A stretch of DNA of 34,840 nucleotides from the NCBI GenBank assembly GCA_026982415.1, contig JALSHE010000006.1, forward strand, positions 1-34,840. Reading direction: 5' to 3'. A program made the position numbers and the translations under genes. Of this stretch, positions 16,320 through 24,067 are shown piece by piece. This stretch comes from Robiginitomaculum sp. GTDB lineage: Bacteria; Pseudomonadota; Alphaproteobacteria; Caulobacterales; Maricaulaceae. The notes beneath the pieces were generated by a model, which was given only the letters and a program-made list of their open reading frames with translations, made no database searches and was not told where the DNA came from. Positions within the stretch are counted from its first letter, which is position 1. The number at the start of each line of letters is the position of its first letter.

Positions 16320-17111
16320 CTATAAATTGGGGATATGCCCCTTGTCCATAAATTTCATTTGCTTGTTCATACCACCGATATATCTATCGTGATTAGCTGC
16401 CTTTGCGGTAAAATATTCTTTGACGACCGGATGCGGCAAAACCAGAAATTCATCATTGCCCATGGCCGCAAATAAACTATCGGCAACATCAGACGCCTCC
16501 AAATGCTTAGTCGGCCCATCTTCCACAACGGTCATACCCTTGGTCATATTGGTTTTAACATATTGCGGGCAGACACAGTGGACTTTGATGCCGTCGCCCT
16601 TGTGCATAATCGCCATATATTCGGCGAAGCCGACGGCAGCATGTTTGGTGACCGTATAAGAACCAGAATATACTTGCGCCAATAACCCCGCCGCAGACGC
16701 CACGATTACAAACCGACCCTGCCCGCGTTTTTTCCACGCAGGTATCAATGCACGGCCAGCATAAACACTGGACATGACATTGATTTGCCAGCTTAATTCC
16801 CAACTTTCATTTGAACCACCAGCAGCATGACGCCCCGGCTCATCCGGAAAACCCACACCCGCGTTGGACACAAACACATCTATGGGGCCATTTGCGGCCT
16901 CTGCGCCTTTGATGAAGGCGGCAATCGCGTCTTCGCTGGATACATCACAAGTGAACGGCGTAGCACCAATTTCTGCGGCAGTCTTTTTGACCAATTCCGT
17001 ATTAATATCCGAAATCGCCACCTTGGCGCCAGCGGCAATAAACTTTTCTGCGAATGCCCGGCCAATACCGCCCGCCGCGCCAGTGATGGCAATACTTTGT
17101 CCTGAATACAT
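16320..17111 (-). CDS. SDR-family oxidoreductase
   Basis: The 263-residue protein is a classical short-chain dehydrogenase with TGAAGGIG (10-17), NAG (83-85), catalytic Ser139, Tyr152 and Lys156 (YTVTK). The Asp after beta-2 (ISDIN) suggests NAD(H) preference. The C-terminal part (about 205-263) is adapted for a hydrophobic substrate and ends in a basic KQMKFMDKGH segment without the usual VDGG ending. I use the ATG reading MYSGQSIAITG since AAGGA lies 8 bases upstream; a longer frame from 17162 would add 17 residues without a ribosome site. It is the first gene of the six-gene operon, so the operon promoter should lie in 17112-17214. Confidence 0.92.
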   Translation of the reverse strand: MYSGQSIAITGAAGGIGRAFAEKFIAAGAKVAISDINTELVKKTAAEIGATPFTCDVSSEDAIAAFIKGAEAANGPIDVFVSNAGVGFPDEPGRHAAGGSNESWELSWQINVMSSVYAGRALIPAWKKRGQGRFVIVASAAGLLAQVYSGSYTVTKHAAVGFAEYMAIMHKGDGIKVHCVCPQYVKTNMTKGMTVVEDGPTKHLEASDVADSLFAAMGNDEFLVLPHPVVKEYFTAKAANHDRYIGGMNKQMKFMDKGHIPNL

Positions 17112-17214
17112 TGTGCAATCCTTTGTTTCGGTTATGATAGAACATGGGTGAATATTACACAATGCCTTTTATATGCAATTAGTTGAATATAAACTATTAT
17201 AATGGGGGAAGGGT

Positions 17215-18270
17215 ATGAGTACTGATATAGGGGAAAATGAAGAGGGCATAGCCTTGGCTTTGGCTGAGGCTGGCGATAAAAAACCTGCGCCCGGCAACAA
17301 TACTGCTGTCGACTGCAAATCTTGCGGCGCGGCCATCGAGAAAACTTACTGTGGTAATTGCGGCCAGAAGAACGATGATTTACGTCGATCCTTATGGCGA
17401 CTAATCGGCGAAAGCCTTGGCGGTTTGTTTTCATTCGAAGGGCGGATGTGGCGAACTTGGGCAGCACTTTTGTTCAAACCTGGCAAAGTTGCCTACGCCT
17501 ATGCCAATGGTGCCCGCAGCCGCTATTCCCCTCCCATCCGGGTTTATCTGGTGGTTAGTTTTATGTTCTTTGGCTTTCTCGCACTAACCCAGACCAATTT
17601 ATTTGCGGTGTCGGTACAGCCTAAAACAAATATCGAGGCAGTTAAGCAACAGGCCTCCGAACCAACTGACAAAGAAAAAACAAGATTGGAACTCACGGAT
17701 TATAATTATCAATTATTATTTTTCCAGACACAGAAAAAATTTGAGAGCATAGCTGACAATACGCTAACCGATGGCATATTAAAAACCATGCAAGGCTATA
17801 TTGCTGCAGACACTACAAATTCGGAAAATTCGCTCGATGCCGAATCTATTAAAGCAATCAAAACCTTTCTACAAAACCCGGATAAATTTAACGCTGCTTT
17901 CAACACATGGTTGCCGCGCGTAATGTTCTTCATGGTGCCCTTTGCTATGCTCTTGGGCGCTATTTTTATTCGCGGCCCGACGGCACTGCTCTATGACCAC
18001 CTCATCCACGCCATGTATATCCATGCCGTATTTTTCATGACTTTATTGCTAGCGGTATTGTTGGCCAAAGTTTTACCGGGCAGCATGGTCGCCAAAGTCT
18101 TGGTGGTCATGTTTATGATATACCTGCCCATATCCTTGAAACGAATGTTCAAACGCGGCTGGTTCAAAACCATATTGACAACTTTCGTCGTTAGTGTGGT
18201 TTACGGGCTATTCTTGTTTTCGGCAATCATATTGATCAGTGTTTACTCAATCGCAAATCTCTCAACTTAA
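17215..18270 (+). CDS. DUF3667-type zinc-ribbon membrane protein
   Basis: The 351-residue protein begins with an acidic tail, then a zinc ribbon with Cys34, Cys37, Cys46 and Cys49 (CKSCG, then YCGNCGQ). Next is a conserved RRSLWRLIGESLGGLFSFEG segment and a first hydrophobic helix near 112-130. A less conserved soluble region (about 135-235) follows, then about four helices from 238 to the C-terminus. This matches the DUF3667 family, whose function is unknown to me. A strong GGGGGAAGGG stands just before the ATG. It is divergent from the catabolic operon. Its last nine bases overlap the end of the convergent holin gene. Confidence 0.83.
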   Translation: MSTDIGENEEGIALALAEAGDKKPAPGNNTAVDCKSCGAAIEKTYCGNCGQKNDDLRRSLWRLIGESLGGLFSFEGRMWRTWAALLFKPGKVAYAYANGARSRYSPPIRVYLVVSFMFFGFLALTQTNLFAVSVQPKTNIEAVKQQASEPTDKEKTRLELTDYNYQLLFFQTQKKFESIADNTLTDGILKTMQGYIAADTTNSENSLDAESIKAIKTFLQNPDKFNAAFNTWLPRVMFFMVPFAMLLGAIFIRGPTALLYDHLIHAMYIHAVFFMTLLLAVLLAKVLPGSMVAKVLVVMFMIYLPISLKRMFKRGWFKTILTTFVVSVVYGLFLFSAIILISVYSIANLST

Positions 18271-18729
18271 ATAACCGGGTTTTGGTTTAGGAGCACGGTC
18301 ACCAAACCACCATAGGGTTGCCGCAGTTGCCGCAAACACGGCTGCATTGGCTATGTCGCCGTCTTGGGTGCGGGCGAATATCCATGCAGTAATGAGCCAA
18401 AGTAGCAATGTTAGAGATGGCCTTACGAGGCGCAATATGTTGATCACCCACTGGGCGGCCATACCAATATTGGCGTCCGCATCTATAGAGGCTCTCAATC
18501 CGTCCCAAGACCCTTTTTGCGCCGCTATAGCCAATTCCATCTCGGTTTCTTGTTTATTGGCACGCATTTGTAATTCGTGGAGTTTTAGCTCGTGCCTCCA
18601 GCGTTTTTCCTCTTGGAGAAAAGTTTGCTTGCGCTCAAAAAACGAGGCTACACGGCCAAATGCCGTACCGATAATACCGAATACGCCGCCTGCCACCGCA
18701 TCTGCGCCGAAGCTTAGTAGATTTGCCAT
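18262..18729 (-). CDS. 3TM holin of gene-transfer-agent type
   Basis: The 155-residue protein has a hydrophobic segment at about 10-31, a charged helical stretch (about 33-72, rich in Glu, Lys and Gln), and two more membrane segments at about 102-118 and 127-142, followed by a Lys/Pro tail. This is the layout of the Pfam family named holin of 3TMs for gene-transfer release (GTA_holin_3TM). Holins permeabilise the inner membrane so that an endolysin can reach the wall. The gene overlaps the end of the endolysin gene by 16 bases, forming a lysis pair. I start it at MANLLSFG; an ATG 30 bases upstream is less likely because its added residues are polar. No phage structural gene is nearby. Confidence 0.82.
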   Translation of the reverse strand: MANLLSFGADAVAGGVFGIIGTAFGRVASFFERKQTFLQEEKRWRHELKLHELQMRANKQETEMELAIAAQKGSWDGLRASIDADANIGMAAQWVINILRLVRPSLTLLLWLITAWIFARTQDGDIANAAVFAATAATLWWFGDRAPKPKPGYLS

Positions 18730-19142
18730 AATTGTTTTGCCTTTGTGTTGCCGTACCATGACCGCCTAGGGCCGAGGTCGATATGGAGGAATGTTTGATA
18801 GAAGCCAAAGCCCGTGAAACCTGCATCTCTACATGCTTGGTAAAGTGCGCGCGGCTCATGGCCTTTTAGACCTATATCCGCTGCGAGCTTTAAATGTTGC
18901 GATAAGGGCGCGCCGCCAACACGGGCATTGTGTAAAGAACATCTATGGGCGGAATGAATGCGAAAGGGCCGCGCCGCTAATGTCCGTGCCTCTTGCAGGC
19001 GGTTCATGAATTCTGGCCAATGATAGGACACGCCGCAATGACGGCATGCCATCTCGGCCTGAGTGAAATTTGGCCAGCGAGAATTATCCCAATTACTTAT
19101 TAGGGAATAAGGGCTGTCTTGGATATGTGCGTTAGCTTCCAT
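18714..19142 (-). CDS. Peptidase M15 family endolysin
   Basis: The 142-residue protein matches the M15 D-Ala-D-Ala-carboxypeptidase-type fold used by phage endolysins. Zinc ligands are visible: His83 and Asp89 in SQHLKLAADIG and His120 with Asp122 in FLHIDLG. The upstream NFTQAEMACRHCG and HSAHRCSLHNARVGG segments are also typical of the group. It should cut peptide cross-links in peptidoglycan. It has no signal peptide, so it needs the overlapping downstream holin to leave the cytoplasm. A 20-base palindrome lies 38 bases upstream of its ATG and could be an operator. The best-studied gene-transfer-agent lysis pair also lies apart from the structural cluster, though its endolysin belongs to another hydrolase family. 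Confidence 0.85.
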   Translation of the reverse strand: MEANAHIQDSPYSLISNWDNSRWPNFTQAEMACRHCGVSYHWPEFMNRLQEARTLAARPFRIHSAHRCSLHNARVGGAPLSQHLKLAADIGLKGHEPRALYQACRDAGFTGFGFYQTFLHIDLGPRRSWYGNTKAKQLWQIY

Positions 19143-19180
19143 ATCACCATATTACCCCAGCCCTAAATACCAAGGATAAG

Positions 19181-19200
19181 ATTTCTGAAATCTCAGAAAT
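19181..19200. promoter_or_regulatory. Palindrome upstream of the lysis pair, candidate operator
   Basis: A perfect 8-base inverted repeat with a 4-base centre (ATTTCTGA-AATC-TCAGAAAT) lies 38 bases before the endolysin start. It has no T-tract, so it is not an intrinsic terminator. It is well placed for a repressor or activator of the lysis genes. Only the symmetry is seen; the role is inferred. Confidence 0.4.
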
Positions 19201-19218
19201 GCGCATATTTACCAACAA

Positions 19219-19245
19219 AAAAGCCCGCCAAAACGGCGGGCTTTT
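19219..19245 (-). terminator. Intrinsic terminator after the HhH-DUF2853 gene
   Basis: An 11-bp perfect stem (AAAAGCCCGCC with GGCGGGCTTTT) and a 5-base loop lie 28 bases beyond the stop of the minus-strand gene at 19274. On the minus strand the stem is followed by further T residues, so it should stop that operon before the lysis genes. The A/T flanks are symmetric enough to work on the plus strand too. Confidence 0.9.
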
Positions 19246-19273
19246 CTAAATTTTGTGCTTTGTAAGACTTAAT

Positions 19274-20455
19274 CTATTTGAACACTTTCATCTTACGGGC
19301 TTTTTTGGCCATCAGATAATAGAAAGTTACACGGTTTTTGAAGCGCGTACCTTTCATCTCTTCGCATGTCGCTTTAACCACATCAATTTGCCCTTTAGTC
19401 AGGCCTAGCTTCTTAGTGGCGAAGCCTTTGGCAATTGTATCCAATTCGTGTTCTTGCGAACAAGCAACCAAAGACCCGTCACGGGAGCGCAGCGCAATAC
19501 CACAATATTTGACGATATTATCAATCACAGCAGAATTGGCTTTTGGATCAAATTTACGAACATCTGCTAGGTATTTAGCATTTGGCGATGCTGCTTTAGC
19601 CGCTTTCTTGGCTGGCGCTTTTTTAGCGGCAACTTTTTTGGCGGGTTTTGCTTTGCTTGCTTTCCTAGCAGAACCGCCTTTAGCTAGACCTTTGGCTTGA
19701 CGCACCCATTCGTCCCGCTCAATACGCCCCGGGAATGCACCCAGCTTGTCATTGACCATCTTGACGTCGGCTTTCTTCCAATTTGCTATTTGAGGGAAAT
19801 AATAAACGCCAGTTTTGTTCAACATTTTCTCAAGTTTCGGGCCAACACCACTGATCAATTTCAGATCGTCTGGTTTGCCGTCAGTTGGCTTATCATAGAG
19901 AACCTTTGGCTTAGCCGCTGTTTTAGGCGCTGCCTTCTTAACCACTTTCTTCTTAACAACTTTTTTCGCAGTTTGCTTTTTCGGCGCGGCTTTTTTCGGT
20001 GCAGCTTTTTTCGGTGCGGCTTTTTTGACAACACGCTTCTTCGGTGCGGCTTTCTTTTTAGCCTTTGGTTTGACTTTTGGCGTATCAGAGATACGGCCTT
20101 CAAGATATTTAACCCGTGCAGCCAGATAACGGTTCCGCCATTCAAGCGCATATGTCTCGTCGTCGTCCCCTCCACTCGTTGCTACGGCGGCGGCAGTGGC
20201 TGCGCCAGCAGCTGTGGCACCAGCAACAGCTGCTGCCAATTTGCCTTTTAGATCTCCAGACTCGCCTTCAAGCTCGTTTACGCGAGCGCGCAAAGCATCA
20301 GATTCGGCGCGAAGTTGACCTTCGCCTTCAATGGTAAGATCACCATCTTGTTTTTTCCCTCTAAACAGAAGCCAACCGAGCAAAAGCCCAAGAAGGCCAC
20401 CTATAAGCCATGGCCAGATGCCAAAACAAAAAACGTAAGATAAGATATTAGACAT
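19274..20455 (-). CDS. Membrane-anchored histone-H1-like protein with HhH and DUF2853 domains
   Basis: The 393-residue protein is a multi-part fusion. Residues about 11-31 form one membrane helix followed by RGKK, which by the positive-inside rule puts the rest in the cytoplasm. Then come a short coiled coil (about 46-73), an Ala-rich patch (75-92) and WRNRYLAARVKYLEGRI (106-122). A Lys/Ala/Pro tail made of AAPKK-type units runs 127-185. A helix-hairpin-helix domain (LKLISGVGPKLEKML, about 198-256) resembles those in alphaproteobacterial NuoE extensions. A second Lys/Ala tail spans 258-289, and a C-terminal DUF2853 domain about 291-393 (SLVACSQEHELDTIAKGF, then KKLGLTKG). The basic tails and HhH suggest DNA or RNA binding at the membrane; this is inferred. 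It follows the OmpA-like gene by 10 bases. Confidence 0.8.
   Translation of the reverse strand: MSNILSYVFCFGIWPWLIGGLLGLLLGWLLFRGKKQDGDLTIEGEGQLRAESDALRARVNELEGESGDLKGKLAAAVAGATAAGAATAAAVATSGGDDDETYALEWRNRYLAARVKYLEGRISDTPKVKPKAKKKAAPKKRVVKKAAPKKAAPKKAAPKKQTAKKVVKKKVVKKAAPKTAAKPKVLYDKPTDGKPDDLKLISGVGPKLEKMLNKTGVYYFPQIANWKKADVKMVNDKLGAFPGRIERDEWVRQAKGLAKGGSARKASKAKPAKKVAAKKAPAKKAAKAASPNAKYLADVRKFDPKANSAVIDNIVKYCGIALRSRDGSLVACSQEHELDTIAKGFATKKLGLTKGQIDVVKATCEEMKGTRFKNRVTFYYLMAKKARKMKVFK
19981..20025 (-). repeat. In-frame 15-bp tandem repeat encoding AAPKK units
   Basis: Three consecutive 15-base units, differing by single bases, encode a five-residue Ala-Ala-Pro-Lys-Lys period inside the basic tail of the membrane-anchored protein. 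A further related unit lies at 20041-20055. The unit length keeps the reading frame, so slippage would change tail length without a frameshift, as in bacterial histone-H1-like proteins. Confidence 0.8.
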
Positions 20456-20465
20456 AAAATTTCCC

Positions 20466-21581
20466 CTATTTGGAACGTGTTACTGTGAATTCGATACGAC
20501 GATTGGCCGCCATACCTTGTCTTGTGTCGTTACTGGCTATTGGTTTGGTCTCGCCGTATCCAACCGCCGTAACATTTGCTGGATTAACATTGTTATCAAC
20601 CAAATAAGTCACCACAGCTTCGGCGCGTTGCTGACTTAGATTTTGATTATAATCATCTGCACCGTCTGCGTCCGTATGACCTTCAACAGTTACATGGAAA
20701 GATGAACACTGTTTAACTGCCGAAGCCATAGCATCAAGGAGGGCAATACTAGGCGCACCCTCAATAGCAGAGCCGCCATAAGCAAAATTAATCTTGTTAT
20801 CGCCCTTAAGTTCCACAAACAATTTTTGGCAAACCGTTTCATCTTTTAGTTGCCCAAGAACAACTGGTGCGGCATTCAAAACATCAATTTTCGAAGAACC
20901 GTTAAAACCAGGCGGAAGCCCAGCAAGCCTTGCATTAATTGCCGCCCGTGCATCAATAGAACCAGCCTCTCCCGACAAGAACGAATCCGTGTCTGTGATC
21001 ATAAATTGACCATTTTTTAGCTGAGACAAGCCACTCAGGTGAGTAGTCCCGATTGCATACCAATTCATGTTTGGCGCACCGTTGGCTACTTTCAATTTAC
21101 TGTCCGTGACTTTGCCTGGATACAAGCGCTCTGCCTCTGCCAACACACGGACACGCTCATCTTCACTTCGGACATAACCATTTAACAGTAAACCACCGTC
21201 TTTGGACAAAACACCACTGAATGTATAGGGAATCTGTGTAGCGACAACTTTCCTTACTGTCACATCTTCGCCGTCCACAACATGCCAACGCTTGCCATTT
21301 TTACGGTCGGCGCACTTTTCGCACTGGGCGTTTTGCGCAGTAGCAATAGCCCCTGCTTTAGCTTCGGCACTTGGTGCCACACCCATAAGCTTGGCAATAT
21401 TTCCCGACATCTCGGATTTGACCCAACCAAACCCATTATCGGTCAAAGCTGCCTGTACAGACTTGCCCATATTGACAGAATTTGCTTTTGCACCCCACGG
21501 CGCTGGCGCAAACCAATTAATCAGTAAAGCGACAATCGTGAGGATAACTACCCCCCAAAGCCACTTACCAATATTTCCCAT
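20466..21581 (-). CDS. Inner-membrane BON/OmpA-family protein
   Basis: The 371-residue protein has one N-terminal membrane helix (about 8-24) and no cleavage site, so it is likely anchored in the inner membrane with its bulk in the periplasm. A CEKC motif lies at 87-90. Residues about 105-235 look like two BON-type repeats (for example GGLLLNGYVRSEDERVRVLAEA). The C-terminal OmpA domain (about 262-371) has VEGHTDADGADDYNQNLSQQRA and NRRIEF with the Asp and Arg that bind diaminopimelate of peptidoglycan. The layout is like OmpATb/ArfA of mycobacteria. GGGAGGA lies 5 bases before the chosen ATG; an earlier in-frame ATG precedes that site. It is the first gene of an operon with the HhH-DUF2853 protein. 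Confidence 0.87.
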   Translation of the reverse strand: MGNIGKWLWGVVILTIVALLINWFAPAPWGAKANSVNMGKSVQAALTDNGFGWVKSEMSGNIAKLMGVAPSAEAKAGAIATAQNAQCEKCADRKNGKRWHVVDGEDVTVRKVVATQIPYTFSGVLSKDGGLLLNGYVRSEDERVRVLAEAERLYPGKVTDSKLKVANGAPNMNWYAIGTTHLSGLSQLKNGQFMITDTDSFLSGEAGSIDARAAINARLAGLPPGFNGSSKIDVLNAAPVVLGQLKDETVCQKLFVELKGDNKINFAYGGSAIEGAPSIALLDAMASAVKQCSSFHVTVEGHTDADGADDYNQNLSQQRAEAVVTYLVDNNVNPANVTAVGYGETKPIASNDTRQGMAANRRIEFTVTRSK

Positions 21582-21782
21582 AATGTCCTCCCTCAAGGTC
21601 ATTCAATTAAATTACAAATGATTAATAACATTAAGCGCAATAAAAACGCAATGGTCAAAGCAGTGAAAAATTGAAATCACTGAGCAAAGCAAACTTAACA
21701 AGTCGCCAAAAACCTGCTAATATCAGCCAATTAATCACATTTAAATTTTCATATTTGCTTTAGCGATATGCGATCTTAGTTT

Positions 21783-22739
21783 TTAGATGTTCAATCTCGA
21801 CTTAGCAGAATCATATTCCGCTTTTAACTCGGCAACAATATCCGCAACACTTGGCGCCGAATGGATACTACCCACACCCTGCCCGGACCCCCAAATATCT
21901 TTCCAGGCTTTGGCATCGGAACCACCCGAACCAAAGTTCATAGCGGACTTATCTGCGGACGGTAAATTGTCCGGATCAAGACCAGCAGCACGAATGGATC
22001 CTTTCAGATAATTACCGTGAATACCCGTAAACAAAGACGAATAAACAACGTCCTGCCCAGCCGAATCTATAATCATTTGTTTATAAGCGTCCGGAGCGTT
22101 GGCCTCTTTAGCCGCAATAAACCGCGTTCCCATATAGGCTAAATCCGCACCGATCGCCTGTGCGCCCAATATACTGCCGCCTGTGGATATAGACCCTGAA
22201 CACATCAAAGGCCCGTCGTGGAAAGCCCGGATTTCGGGCACCAACGCAAAGGGTGATAACAAGCCCGCATGACCGCCGGCACCTGCACATACTGCGATTA
22301 TACCATCCGCACCTTCGGACAATGCTTTTTTGGTGTGACGGATATTAATCACATCATGCAAAACGATACCGCCATAAGAGTGTACCGCGTCAATAATCAT
22401 CTTAGGCGGGCGCAGGGACGTTATTATGATGGGCACTTGTTCGCGCACACAGGTTTCCATATCTTCTTGCAGGCGCGTATTGGACATGTGGCAAATTTGA
22501 TTGACCGCAAACGGCGCGACCTTTTTATCCGGGTTCGCTTTTTGGTAATCAGCTAGCTCTGTTTTAATCCGCCTTATCCAGACTTCGAGCTGATCAGCGG
22601 GCCGCGCATTGAGCGCCGGAAACGACCCGACAATACCCGCTTTACATTGGGCAATCACCAATTCGGGGCCAGAGACGATAAACATTGGTGCGCCGATAAT
22701 CGGCAGCTCCAAATTTTGCAGTATTTTTGGTAAAGCCAT
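21783..22739 (-). CDS. Nitronate monooxygenase (2-nitropropane dioxygenase family)
   Basis: The 318-residue FMN-dependent TIM-barrel protein matches the NMO/NPD family: IIGAPMF near the start, the CAGAGGHAGLLSPFALVPEI stretch (151-170, with His157), SGSISTGGSILGAQAIGADLAYMGTRF (181-207), and a C-terminal GSGQGVGSIHSAPSVADIVAEL. Such enzymes oxidise nitronates to carbonyl compounds and nitrite; many homologues have other or unknown substrates. Its ATG directly follows the TAG of the M20 peptidase gene with no gap, so the two are translationally coupled. It is the last gene of the M28-M20-NMO operon. The protein has no signal peptide, unlike its two exported operon partners, which makes the grouping odd. 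Confidence 0.92.
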   Translation of the reverse strand: MALPKILQNLELPIIGAPMFIVSGPELVIAQCKAGIVGSFPALNARPADQLEVWIRRIKTELADYQKANPDKKVAPFAVNQICHMSNTRLQEDMETCVREQVPIIITSLRPPKMIIDAVHSYGGIVLHDVINIRHTKKALSEGADGIIAVCAGAGGHAGLLSPFALVPEIRAFHDGPLMCSGSISTGGSILGAQAIGADLAYMGTRFIAAKEANAPDAYKQMIIDSAGQDVVYSSLFTGIHGNYLKGSIRAAGLDPDNLPSADKSAMNFGSGGSDAKAWKDIWGSGQGVGSIHSAPSVADIVAELKAEYDSAKSRLNI

Positions 22740-24056
22740 CTATTCAGTTTTCTCGTTTTTCTTTTCAGGGTTTTGCAGTAAATCAAGCGCGGCGGCAGTC
22801 ATTGCCTTTACACCAGTGTTTATTGTCGGCTCTGCATCAGGTGCGAAAAACGGAGAATGCAAAGACGGTAAAATTTCGCCGTTCTCTTTGGCCTTTGCGA
22901 TTTTTCCGGGATTAACTGCGCCTAGCCAGAATAACATGCTTGGAATTTTAGGCTCTACACGTCCAAAAGCTCCGAAATCCTCGCCACCCATAACCGGATC
23001 CATAGCTTTTACATTATCTGCACCAAGTTTGGCACCAATAGAACGGGTTAGACGCGCCGCCAGTTCCGGGTTGTTATAGGTGGCTGGTGTAAATTCTTTG
23101 TCGCGTACAGCTACGATCGGCAATTTATCATCTGGCAATCCGGCTGCACGGCCAAGGCCGTCTGCAATACGTTTGATGGAACTGATCGTATTCATCCGCA
23201 CTTCGTCCTTATAGGAACGTAACGTAAGCTGAAGCTTGACCTCATCAGAGATAATGTTGTGCTTGGTGCCGCCGTGGATGGAACCGACCGTGAGCACAGC
23301 CGATTCGAGCGGCGAGGTTTCGCGAGAAATAATTGTCTGAAACGCCACGACCATTTGCGAAGCCAGCACAATCGGATCTTTGGTGGTGTGGGGATACGCC
23401 CCGTGGCCACCAATGCCGCGCACTGTAATATCCACACTATCCACATTGGCCAATGCATAGCCAGGCACAATACCGACCTTACCCGCCGCCAAGGCTGGGT
23501 TATCGTGCAGTGCCAAATTATAGTCCGGCCTTGGGAAGCGCGTGAACAGTCCGTCTTTCAGCATCATCGTGGCTCCAAGTCCCAATTCTTCGGCGGGCTG
23601 CAAAATCATAACCAGAGTGCCCGACCAATTGGCTTTTTGCGCAACCAACTCTTTAGCGGTTCCGATAAGCACCGTCATATGAATATCATGGCCACAAGCG
23701 TGCATGGCTGGCTTTTCTATACCGTCGCGGTTTTTGGTTATTACCGTGCTGGCATAATCAACCCCGGTTTGCTCTTTCACCGGAAGCGCGTCCATATCGG
23801 CACGTATCATAACCGTTGGGCCGTCGCCGTTTTTCATAACGGCAACCACACCCGTACCACCTACTTTTTCGGTGACGTCAAAGCCCAAATCCTTCAGCTT
23901 ACCTGCTAATAATGCAGCCGTTTTGGTTTCCATCAAAGAAAGTTCTGGGTTTGCATGTAAGTATCGGTATAATTTATTTAGATCTTCTGCGTGAGCTGCG
24001 GTAGACAGCAATGTTGATCCTACCAATATTGCCGCAAGTTTTTTTGCAAAACCCAT
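22740..24056 (-). CDS. Exported M20-family metallopeptidase/amidohydrolase
   Basis: The 438-residue protein has a Sec signal peptide (cleavage after AHA, residue 23) and the M20D fold. The metal-binding MHACGHDIHMT (118-128, Cys121, His123, His126), catalytic glutamates in PAEELGLGA (156-157) and a central dimerisation domain (about 200-310) are present. Family members hydrolyse N-acyl amino acids, hippurate or indole-acetyl conjugates. The periplasmic location and the adjacent M28 exopeptidase point to peptide or N-acyl amino-acid scavenging. AAGGAGAAG precedes the ATG. It lies 11 bases after the M28 gene and directly before NMO. The exact acyl substrate is unknown. Confidence 0.93.
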   Translation of the reverse strand: MGFAKKLAAILVGSTLLSTAAHAEDLNKLYRYLHANPELSLMETKTAALLAGKLKDLGFDVTEKVGGTGVVAVMKNGDGPTVMIRADMDALPVKEQTGVDYASTVITKNRDGIEKPAMHACGHDIHMTVLIGTAKELVAQKANWSGTLVMILQPAEELGLGATMMLKDGLFTRFPRPDYNLALHDNPALAAGKVGIVPGYALANVDSVDITVRGIGGHGAYPHTTKDPIVLASQMVVAFQTIISRETSPLESAVLTVGSIHGGTKHNIISDEVKLQLTLRSYKDEVRMNTISSIKRIADGLGRAAGLPDDKLPIVAVRDKEFTPATYNNPELAARLTRSIGAKLGADNVKAMDPVMGGEDFGAFGRVEPKIPSMLFWLGAVNPGKIAKAKENGEILPSLHSPFFAPDAEPTINTGVKAMTAAALDLLQNPEKKNEKTE

Positions 24057-24067
24057 GGTCTTCTCCT

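Noticed and set aside
17198-17203. Perfect TATAAT before the DUF3667 gene
   Set aside because: It abuts the ribosome site, would leave almost no leader, and no -35 element lies at proper spacing, so I did not call a promoter.
18262-19142. Prophage remnant
   Set aside because: Only the lysis pair is present; no integrase, attachment repeats, tRNA or structural genes were seen, so an orphan lysis module is the better description.
21725-21745. Possible CtrA-like TTAA pair
   Set aside because: The two TTAA halves are 6 bases apart, not the usual 7, and the site is not placed upstream of a cell-cycle gene.
23259-23909. Plus-strand open frame of 216 codons
   Set aside because: Antisense to the M20 peptidase, with no recognisable domain.
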